From PALSA-926 sp964476835 (GTDB lineage Bacteria; Pseudomonadota; Alphaproteobacteria; Micavibrionales; UBA2020): a stretch of 18,637 nucleotides of DNA. Every line of letters starts with the position of its first letter. Within the stretch, counting starts at the first letter, position 1. The translations under genes and the position numbers were made by a program. Of the stretch, positions 13,404 through 18,637 are shown piece after piece. The notes under the pieces are model-generated. The model saw nothing but the letters and a program-made list of their open reading frames with translations. It did not search any database and had not been told where the DNA came from. The stretch covers positions 1 to 18,637 of the forward strand of contig CAYZCE010000029.1 in assembly GCA_964476835.1 (NCBI GenBank), in the 5' to 3' direction.

Positions 13404-13435
13404 ATTATAGGGCATAGAGTTTAACCGCCTGTTAA
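13404..13435 (-). promoter_or_regulatory. CtrA-type promoter of the tadE-tadE-tadG genes
   Basis: The 83-bp gap between the small membrane protein gene and tadE holds a perfect minus-strand -10 TATAAT (13404-13409). Eleven bases upstream lies a perfect TTAA-N7-TTAA (13421-13435, plus-strand TTAACCGCCTGTTAA), exactly the recognition sequence of the alphaproteobacterial cell-cycle regulator CtrA. The box covers the -35 position, where CtrA acts as an activator, and no good sigma-70 -35 hexamer is present. Transcription would start about 20 bp upstream of the tadE ATG. Confidence 0.75.
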
Positions 13436-13463
13436 TTTCCATCAATGCCATGGGGTTAGCGGC

Positions 13464-13937
13464 TCAGGAAGCGACTTCCTGTCCCCACTTCTTGACCAGC
13501 TCCTTCTGGCGCTTGTCGATCTGGCGCAGGCGGCCCTCGTTGCGGCGCAACAGCATAAGGGCGACGAGCGGGGTCACATTATAATAGATCATCCACCCGA
13601 CGGCCGCGCCCCCGAACGACACGATGACCGTCATCGGCTGCGTGATCGTCTGGAAAGCCGAGGGCACCGAATATGCCCCCAACAGGTTAAAGCAAGCCGG
13701 CAGCGCGCCGGCGAAGTTCATCGCGCCGACCGTCAGCCACGCCGTCTTGCGCGGCTGGTTGTCGACGATGGAGGCGACCAGCGTCGGCACCATGCAGGTC
13801 ACCAGCACGATGGTGACCGGCAGGAAAACCGCCGCCGTCACCAGCATCATGAAGACGGCGAAACGATAGGAAAACGGGGTCTTCTTCCCTTCCGGCTTGT
13901 TCTCTTTCGCCGGTGCCGGCGTTTTTTCCTTGCCCAT
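13464..13937 (-). CDS. Small multi-pass membrane protein coupled to the pseudokinase gene
   Basis: Predicted 157 residues from ATG 13935-13937. The frame is open far upstream, but that part is the shadow of the preceding gene. The start shares one base with the upstream stop (TGATG), a sign of tight translational coupling. Residues 1-22 are a lysine/proline-rich cytoplasmic tail. Hydrophobic segments lie near 24-58 (long, possibly two helices), 67-90 and 102-130. The C-terminal 25 residues are charged and helical (RRNEGRLRQIDKRQKELVKK). I recognise no family. Its coupling suggests that it works with the tail-anchored kinase-like protein in the inner membrane, perhaps linking it to the Tad machine. 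Confidence 0.8.
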   Translation of the reverse strand: MGKEKTPAPAKENKPEGKKTPFSYRFAVFMMLVTAAVFLPVTIVLVTCMVPTLVASIVDNQPRKTAWLTVGAMNFAGALPACFNLLGAYSVPSAFQTITQPMTVIVSFGGAAVGWMIYYNVTPLVALMLLRRNEGRLRQIDKRQKELVKKWGQEVAS

Positions 13938-16054
13938 CAGAACAACCTCATCATGCTGACAACGATATAAATCATGATCACGACGACCGCGACCGTGCAG
14001 GAGAGGATCATCGAGACCTGCCGCCCCGTCGCGCGCCCGAAGCCGCGGCGCTTCTTCAGGCTGTTGTCGATCTCGATCTTTTCGCGCACCAGCGCGCGGA
14101 ATTCGCGGCGCGCCATGTCGAAGCGCAGCAGGTCGTCCTGAACCAGCAACTGGTCGTCCAGCAACTCCAGGAGCGCCCACAGGTTGCCGCTGCCCGACAG
14201 GCGGTTGAGCTGGCGCGTCATGTCCTGCCGCAGGTCGCGGTTGTGGATCACCTCCACCGCCGGCGCCGCCATCGAGATCATCCAGTCGCATAGCGCCGGC
14301 AGCGGGCCGACGCCAAACTTGCGCTGGATGCCCGCGAGCGTGCGCAGGGCGCTGACGAATTGCTGGCTCTTCTCCGGCGCGTTGAAATAGCCGAGATGCG
14401 GGTCGATCAATCGCGGTTCGCGCACCGAGATGAAGGCGATCATATGGCGGTCGAGGATCGTCGACGGCCCCTGCCCCTGCTGCACGGCGCGTTCCAGTCC
14501 CGACAAAAGGCTGCCGGGCGTGACGATGAACATGTCGCGGAACGCCGGGCTCAGGCACGGCAATTCCGGATTGAGGATGTAGAGCGCGCGCTCCATGCCG
14601 TAGCCGGGCGTGCGTTGCGTGACCGCCATGCGGCACTTCTCGAGACGGCTCATCATGTCCGAGGCATTGGGAATTTCATCGAAGCGCCGGCTGATCCAGT
14701 TGCCGAGCTGCTGTTGCGTGACAAGTTCGCCGAAAACCTGCAGGTCGTCGCCGCGCGTGACCGCCTCCGCCAGCGCCGGGCCGAGCCCGACCGGGAACAG
14801 CGCCTGCCCCTTGAAGCGCACCGGCGCATAAGGGTCAAGCGCCGTGCAGATGCCGCACACCAACCGCTCGGGCGTCGTGTTGCGGTCGCGGTCGCGGGCG
14901 GCATCGACGTGGATTTTCAGCGTCTTGTCGGTGAAGTTGCGCTTGAGCCAGGTGTCGAACTCGCCCTTCTCGATCTCGGCCGCCGCAGCAGCGACGTTCG
15001 CGGAGAAGGCGGCGGCCAGCGGACGCAGCTCCATGTATTTTTCGTTGAGGAAGACCAGCCCGCGCGCCGCCTTCATCACCGCGGAGGGCTGTTTCGCCTG
15101 ATGGCGGCGGCCTTCGATCCACAGCTGCGCGTCGTCGATGTCCCACCGCTGCGCCTCGTCGTCGTTGAGCACGCCGCGCAGGAATTCCGCCACCGCGCCC
15201 GGGATGCGCGCGCGGCCGATGATCATGCCGTAGGAGCCAAGCTCGATCTTTTCTTGGATCACCTGCTGCGGCGTCCTGCCGGCGAGGATGTTCTCGCCGC
15301 GCGCCAGCATGGCGACGCAGACGCCGAGCGCATAGAGGTCGTCCTTCGACGTGCCTTTCCCGCGGCCGGCGCCCTTCGCCATCGCGCGCGGCGCGACTTC
15401 GTAGAGAGGATGCTGCCAGAACGACGGCGCGCTGGAGAGGCATTCGCCGAGCACCAGCACTTCCTGCCCCGGCGGGCCGACGAGGTAGACGTTCTGCGCG
15501 TTGATCGCCCCATGCACGGCTTCGTTGTTGGTCAGCACCGACAAAACCTCGATCGCCGGCTTGATGATGGCGTCGATCAGGCGGTCTTCATTAAAGGGCG
15601 GCGGCTTGCCGTCGGGCGTCTCAAGCAACTTGCGGCCGCCCGGCTTTTCAAAGACAAGCGCAAAGCGCTGGCGCCGCTCGGGCAGCCAGTCGACGATGCC
15701 GGCCTCGATCAGGCGCAAGGCGCTCTTGTCGCGCAGCTTCAGGTAGGCGCCCACCTGCGCGAGGCGCGGCACGCAACCCGTCTCGCAGAGGAGCACGAAT
15801 TGTTCGCCGCCGAGGCGGCGGTCGCGCGCCTCGAAGGCGCGGGTGCCGGGGCTGGCCAGCGCGGGCACTTCCTGCTGGTGCAAAAGCTCGATATCGGTGC
15901 CGATCATCAGGCGGCCGTCGCCCGTCGTATGGCTGATGGGGGCAGAGAACGGCTCGGCGCGCGCACGCGCCGGGGCGCCGGGCGCGGAAATGCCGGCATC
16001 CGCCCCGTCGGCGGCATTGTCTGGCAGTTGCTGCGCGACTGCATCTTCAGTCAT
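13937..16054 (-). CDS. Tail-anchored protein kinase-like protein, probable pseudokinase
   Basis: Predicted 705 residues. Residues about 84-315 follow the order of a Ser/Thr kinase fold: a hinge-like FALVFEKPGGRKLLE (131-145), a catalytic-loop equivalent HGAINAQN (181-188) with Ala where the HRD Asp should be, VLGE (201-204) at the DFG position, YEVAPRA (218-224) at the APE position, the well-kept DLYALG (239-244) of subdomain IX, and a terminal DDEAQRWDIDDAQLW (298-312) with the conserved Arg (R303). Loss of both catalytic Asp residues points to a pseudokinase. Residues 320-670 are of unknown fold, mostly helical; 681-701 is a C-terminal membrane helix, so nearly the whole protein is cytoplasmic. 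It precedes tadE and is coupled to the small membrane protein gene. Ribosome binding site GGAGG lies about 14 bases upstream. Confidence 0.82.
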   Translation of the reverse strand: MTEDAVAQQLPDNAADGADAGISAPGAPARARAEPFSAPISHTTGDGRLMIGTDIELLHQQEVPALASPGTRAFEARDRRLGGEQFVLLCETGCVPRLAQVGAYLKLRDKSALRLIEAGIVDWLPERRQRFALVFEKPGGRKLLETPDGKPPPFNEDRLIDAIIKPAIEVLSVLTNNEAVHGAINAQNVYLVGPPGQEVLVLGECLSSAPSFWQHPLYEVAPRAMAKGAGRGKGTSKDDLYALGVCVAMLARGENILAGRTPQQVIQEKIELGSYGMIIGRARIPGAVAEFLRGVLNDDEAQRWDIDDAQLWIEGRRHQAKQPSAVMKAARGLVFLNEKYMELRPLAAAFSANVAAAAAEIEKGEFDTWLKRNFTDKTLKIHVDAARDRDRNTTPERLVCGICTALDPYAPVRFKGQALFPVGLGPALAEAVTRGDDLQVFGELVTQQQLGNWISRRFDEIPNASDMMSRLEKCRMAVTQRTPGYGMERALYILNPELPCLSPAFRDMFIVTPGSLLSGLERAVQQGQGPSTILDRHMIAFISVREPRLIDPHLGYFNAPEKSQQFVSALRTLAGIQRKFGVGPLPALCDWMISMAAPAVEVIHNRDLRQDMTRQLNRLSGSGNLWALLELLDDQLLVQDDLLRFDMARREFRALVREKIEIDNSLKKRRGFGRATGRQVSMILSCTVAVVVIMIYIVVSMMRLF

Positions 16055-16125
16055 GGCGTGAAAGTCCCCCTCCCGCCATCATACTTGCAAGAGGCGTGCC
16101 GATCAATCTCCGTCACTTATGGGAA

Positions 16126-17586
16126 TCAAATCCCGTTGACGGCGACCAGCTTGATTTCGAGATAGTCCGAAATGCCGTACTTCGACCCTTCGCGCCCCAT
16201 GCCCGACTCCTTGATGCCGCCGAACGGCGCCTGCGGCGCGACAATGTTGATGGAGTTGACGCCGACCATGCCGTACTCCAGCGCTTCCGAGACGCGCCAG
16301 ACGCGGCCCATGTCGCGCGTGTAGACGTAGGACGCAAGGCCGTATTCGGTGTCGTTGGCGAGCTTGATCGCCTCCTCTTCCGTCTTGAAGCGGAAGAGCG
16401 GCGCGAGCGGACCGAAGGTTTCCTCGCGGAAGAAGCGCATGTCGGTGGTGGCGCCCGCGATGACGGTCGGCTCGAAGAACGTGCCCTTGATCGCGTGGCC
16501 GCCCGTCGTCACCTTGCCGCCCTTAGCTTTCGCATCGGCCAGGTGTTGCTCGACCTTCTCGACCGCCTTCGCGTTGATGAGCGGGCCTTGGTCGATGCCG
16601 GCCTCGAGACCGTCGCCGGTTTTCATCGCGGCAACGGCCTGGGTGAATTTTTCCGTGAAGGCGTCGTAGATGCCGTCCTGCACGAAGATGCGGTTGGCGC
16701 AGATGCAGGTCTGGCCTGCGTTGCGGAACTTGGAAAGCATTGCGCCCTTGACCGCCTGGTCGAGGTCGGCGTCGTCGAAGACGATGACCGGTGCGTTGCC
16801 GCCGAGCTCGAGGGAGATTTTCTTGACCGTCATTGCGCACTGCGCCATCAGCATCTTGCCAACGGCGGTGGAGCCGGTGAAGCCGAGCTTGCGCACCGAC
16901 GGGTTCGACGTCATCTCCGCGCCGATGGGCGGCGCGTCGCCAATGATGATGTTGAACACGCCTTTGGGCACACCCGCACGCTCCGCCAGTTCAGCGAGCG
17001 CGAGCGCCGAGAACGGCGTTAGCTCCGACGGCTTCAGCACCACGGTGCAACCGGCGGCCAGCGCCGGCCCGCACTTGCGCGAGATCATGGAGCTGGGGAA
17101 GTTCCACGGCGTGATCATCGCGCAGACGCCGACGGGTTGCTTGTAGGTGAGCAGGCGCTGCGACTTCACGTTGGTCGGGATGATGTCGCCGTAGATGCGC
17201 TTGCCTTCCTCGGCCATCCATTCGATATAACCTGCGCCGGAAACGATTTCGGCCTTTGCCTGTGCGAGCGGCTTGCCCTGCTCGACCGTCAGGATAGTCG
17301 CAAGGTCGTCGATGTGCGCGAGCTGCAGGTCGGACCATTTGCGCAGGATCGCCGCACGCTCGGCCGCCAGCATCGACTTCCAGCCGTCAAACGCCGCCTG
17401 CGCCGCCGCGATGGCGCGCTTGGTTTCAGCGCCGCCCATGTTGGGCACGCTGCCGATGATCTCGCCCGTCGCGGGGCAGTTGACCTCAATGGTCTTGTCC
17501 GCACCCGCCCACTGGCCGTCGATATAGCAGAGCTGGCGGAACAGTTTCTGGTCTTTGAGGTTCTTGAGCGCGGCAAGGCCGGACAT
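16126..17586 (-). CDS. gabD: NAD(P)-dependent succinate-semialdehyde dehydrogenase
   Basis: Predicted 486 residues, the normal length for GabD. It is a soluble aldehyde dehydrogenase with the Rossmann segment ITPWNFPSSM (N162), LKPSE (K185), GFTGSTAVGK (235-244), the general base E260 in LELGG and the catalytic C294 in NAGQTCICANR. It oxidises succinate semialdehyde to succinate, the last step of GABA degradation; a related aldehyde substrate such as glutarate semialdehyde cannot be excluded from sequence. The ribosome binding site GGGAG lies about 8 bases upstream of ATG 17586. It reads toward the pseudokinase gene with a 71-bp gap and no visible terminator, so read-through into the Tad region is possible, but the functions are unrelated. 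Confidence 0.93.
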   Translation of the reverse strand: MSGLAALKNLKDQKLFRQLCYIDGQWAGADKTIEVNCPATGEIIGSVPNMGGAETKRAIAAAQAAFDGWKSMLAAERAAILRKWSDLQLAHIDDLATILTVEQGKPLAQAKAEIVSGAGYIEWMAEEGKRIYGDIIPTNVKSQRLLTYKQPVGVCAMITPWNFPSSMISRKCGPALAAGCTVVLKPSELTPFSALALAELAERAGVPKGVFNIIIGDAPPIGAEMTSNPSVRKLGFTGSTAVGKMLMAQCAMTVKKISLELGGNAPVIVFDDADLDQAVKGAMLSKFRNAGQTCICANRIFVQDGIYDAFTEKFTQAVAAMKTGDGLEAGIDQGPLINAKAVEKVEQHLADAKAKGGKVTTGGHAIKGTFFEPTVIAGATTDMRFFREETFGPLAPLFRFKTEEEAIKLANDTEYGLASYVYTRDMGRVWRVSEALEYGMVGVNSINIVAPQAPFGGIKESGMGREGSKYGISDYLEIKLVAVNGI

Positions 17587-17613
17587 GTGAGGTCTCCCAT
17601 AGTGTGCGACTGA

Positions 17614-17632
17614 GCGGAGGATAGCACTCCGC
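17614..17632. repeat. Short inverted repeat upstream of gabD
   Basis: GCGGAG (17614-17619) and CTCCGC (17627-17632) are separated by 7 bases, in the region between the divergent gabD and the small secreted protein gene. It could be a leader hairpin or an operator for gabD; I find no confident gabD promoter around it. Confidence 0.35.
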
Positions 17633-17663
17633 CCCCGCTTGTACCACCCGCGCCTAACTTATT

Positions 17664-17677
17664 GATAATAAATTATC
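17664..17677. promoter_or_regulatory. AT-rich palindrome upstream of the small secreted protein promoter
   Basis: GATAATAAATTATC is a perfect 6+6 palindrome with a 2-base centre. It ends 12 bp before the -35 box at 17690 and overlaps a second inverted pair TAATAA/TTATTA (17666-17683). It sits where an activator site or UP element would be expected and also between two divergent genes. Confidence 0.45.
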
Positions 17678-17689
17678 TTATTACTTGTC

Positions 17690-17718
17690 TTGACATAAAT
17701 ATGGCGCATATATATAAG
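17690..17718 (+). promoter_or_regulatory. Sigma-70 type promoter of the small secreted protein gene
   Basis: Perfect -35 TTGACA (17690-17695), 17-bp spacer, -10 TATAAG (17713-17718, five of six consensus bases). It is preceded by a very AT-rich stretch that could act as an UP element. The predicted start is near 17725, giving a short leader with the ribosome binding site AAGGAG (17734-17739) five bases before the ATG. Confidence 0.85.
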
Positions 17719-17744
17719 TACATATCCCAACACAAGGAGCCCAC

Positions 17745-18047
17745 ATGTCCAAGAACCGTTCCGCCGCAACCCTGATTCTCGCTCTCGGCACCCTGCTCGC
17801 AACCGCTTTCGCGCAGGCTGCTTCGGCATCGATGACCGTCGATCAACAACAGACCGTCTCTCCTGCAATCCTGCCGGAAGAAGTCAAGGTGCCCCGTATC
17901 CGCACGATCGCAAACAAGAAGCTCGCGGTAAAGTTCAACACTCCCGCCCCGCGCGTGATCGGCACGGTGCAGAACAAGCCGCTCTCCCGCTCCTATCCGC
18001 AAACGCACATCAAGCGCGGCGCGAGCAACAACCTGCGCCTGTCGTAA
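17745..18047 (+). CDS. Small secreted protein of unknown function
   Basis: Predicted 100 residues. A Sec signal peptide at about 1-26 (core TLILALGTLLATAFAQA, likely cut at AQA or ASA) leaves a mature protein of about 70-74 residues. That part is basic, cysteine-free, rich in proline and polar residues (KVPRIRTIANKKLAVKF, then SYPQTHIKRGASNNLRLS at the end), with no membrane helix. I recognise no family. It is a monocistronic unit with a near-consensus promoter, good ribosome binding site and strong terminator, so it is probably abundantly expressed and exported. Location may be periplasmic or extracellular. Neighbours (gabD, atpC) give no clue. Confidence 0.75.
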   Translation: MSKNRSAATLILALGTLLATAFAQAASASMTVDQQQTVSPAILPEEVKVPRIRTIANKKLAVKFNTPAPRVIGTVQNKPLSRSYPQTHIKRGASNNLRLS

Positions 18048-18061
18048 TCGCTCACGCGCTA

Positions 18062-18095
18062 AATAAAAAACCCCGCCTCGGCGGGGTTTTTTATT
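18062..18095. terminator. Bidirectional intrinsic terminator between the small secreted gene and atpC
   Basis: A hairpin with core AAAAAACCCCGC (18065-18076), loop CTCG and complement GCGGGGTTTTTT (18081-18092), extended by three further A-T pairs to 18062-18095. With A and T runs on both sides it can end the + strand transcript of the small secreted protein and the - strand transcript of the ATP synthase operon. Confidence 0.92.
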
Positions 18096-18113
18096 GTCTT
18101 GTTCAAACGATGA

Positions 18114-18527
18114 TTAAGCGGCTGCGAGCAGCTTCGCCTCTTCGATCGCAAGGCGGTGGCGCAGGTGCGTCGCCTTGACTGCATCAGCACTGGCGATTTC
18201 ATCCGCGAGCGACTTCAACGACGCTTCGATATCGGCGCGCTTGAGTTCGCCAACGTTCTGCGCTTCCTCGACCAGCACCGAGCACTGTTCCGCCGTCACA
18301 TCGGCGAAACCGCCGGCGACGAAGATCTTGCGGATCTCGCCGGTCGGCAGCGTCAGCGTGACGACGCCGGGACGGATGGACGAGAGCAGCGGCGCATGGC
18401 CGGCCAGCACGCCGAAATCACCCGCTTCGCCCGGAACGGTGGCCATGACGGCCTGTTCCGATTCCATGATGCGCTCGGGCGATACCAGTTCGAACTGGAA
18501 GGTTTTCTGTGCGTGCGCTTCCGCCAT
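18114..18527 (-). CDS. atpC: ATP synthase F1 epsilon subunit
   Basis: Predicted 137 residues. The N-terminal beta-sandwich shows the family pattern FQFELVSPERIMESEQAV, then VPGEAGDFGVLAGHAPLLSS and GGFADVTAEQCSVLVEEA; a C-terminal helical hairpin region follows from about residue 90. The epsilon subunit is part of the F1 central stalk and couples or inhibits rotation. The start ATG (18525-18527) follows the atpD stop by 2 bp, the usual end of the atp operon. The gene ends 19 bp before the shared terminator. Confidence 0.96.
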   Translation of the reverse strand: MAEAHAQKTFQFELVSPERIMESEQAVMATVPGEAGDFGVLAGHAPLLSSIRPGVVTLTLPTGEIRKIFVAGGFADVTAEQCSVLVEEAQNVGELKRADIEASLKSLADEIASADAVKATHLRHRLAIEEAKLLAAA

Positions 18528-18529
18528 GG

Positions 18530-18637
18530 TTATGCGGCCTTCGCTTGCAGCTTCTTGGCCTTCTCGACGGCTTCCTCGATCGAGCCGACCATGTAGAAGG
18601 CCGCTTCCGGCAGGTGATCATACTCGCCGTTCACCAG
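18530..18637 (-). CDS. atpD: ATP synthase F1 beta subunit, C-terminal fragment
   Basis: The window edge cuts this gene; the last 35 codons and the TAA stop (18530-18532) are present. The fragment reads LVNGEYDHLPEAAFYMVGSI followed by EEAVEKAKKLQAKAA, the typical C-terminus of the catalytic beta subunit. It lies directly upstream of atpC in the atp operon order. Confidence 0.95.
   Translation of the reverse strand: MVNGEYDHLPEAAFYMVGSIEEAVEKAKKLQAKAA

Noticed and set aside
13938..14636. N-terminal extension of the small membrane protein up to 14636
   Set aside because: It is an out-of-frame reading of the pseudokinase gene. ATG 13937 with the TGATG junction is the natural start.
16055..16125. 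Terminator for gabD or CtrA promoter for the pseudokinase gene
   Set aside because: Only a 4-bp stem overlaps the gabD stop, and there is no TTAA half-site or recognisable -10/-35 pair in the gap.
14360..16165. Plus-strand open frame of 601 codons
   Set aside because: It is antisense to the pseudokinase gene and shows no domain. The minus-strand frame has kinase-like motifs, a membrane helix and overlaps with its neighbour.

Overview
This GC-rich, gene-dense window is almost certainly from an alphaproteobacterial chromosome. The evidence is an alphaproteobacterial-style cpaABCDEF/tad gene set, Flp prepilins with a G|ATAIEY processing site, and a perfect TTAA-N7-TTAA box (the CtrA consensus) in front of a pilin-like operon. 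I cannot name the genus. Housekeeping genes flank the locus: the 3' end of etfA on the left, gabD and the atpD-atpC end of the ATP synthase operon on the right. This looks like a resident chromosomal pilus locus; I see no integrase, transposase, tRNA or rRNA.

Layout. 1-191: end of etfA (+). 288-1699: two overlapping + strand genes, a secreted stand-alone secretin-N-domain protein and the TPR lipoprotein tadD. They end 9 bp from the tail of the main Tad operon, which is read on the minus strand from right to left. In transcription order: a tail-anchored pseudokinase-like protein (16054-13937), a small coupled membrane protein (13937-13464), a CtrA-type promoter, two TadE-like minor pilins (13380-12844, 12840-12316), a TadG-like VWA protein (12319-10697), two Flp pilins (10555-10346, 10341-10147), an intrinsic terminator, then cpaA, cpaB, cpaC, cpaD, cpaE, cpaF/tadA, tadB and tadC (10071-1709). 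Further right are gabD (-), a small secreted protein of unknown function with its own strong promoter and a shared bidirectional terminator (+), then atpC and the end of atpD (-).

How it works together. CpaA processes the Flp pilins and TadE-like pseudopilins. CpaF (ATPase) with TadB/TadC (inner-membrane platform) polymerises the pilus. CpaE localises the machine. CpaC (secretin), CpaD and TadD (lipoproteins) and CpaB form the outer-membrane and periplasmic passage. TadG and the TadE-like proteins are likely minor or tip components. Many junctions overlap by 1-4 bp (TGATG or ATGA), indicating translational coupling.

Most notable: (1) the TadG-like protein carries an insert of 16 cysteines in strict register, seven pentapeptides C-x-x-Y-N followed by seven heptapeptides C-x-x-Y-G-x-T, inside the VWA domain; (2) a 705-residue kinase-fold protein lacking the catalytic HRD and DFG aspartates, anchored by a C-terminal membrane helix and coupled to a multi-pass partner; (3) a perfect CtrA box placed over the -35 region of the tadE-tadE-tadG promoter; (4) a stand-alone secretin N-domain protein with a four-cysteine tail. 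No gene-free stretch exceeds 300 bp.
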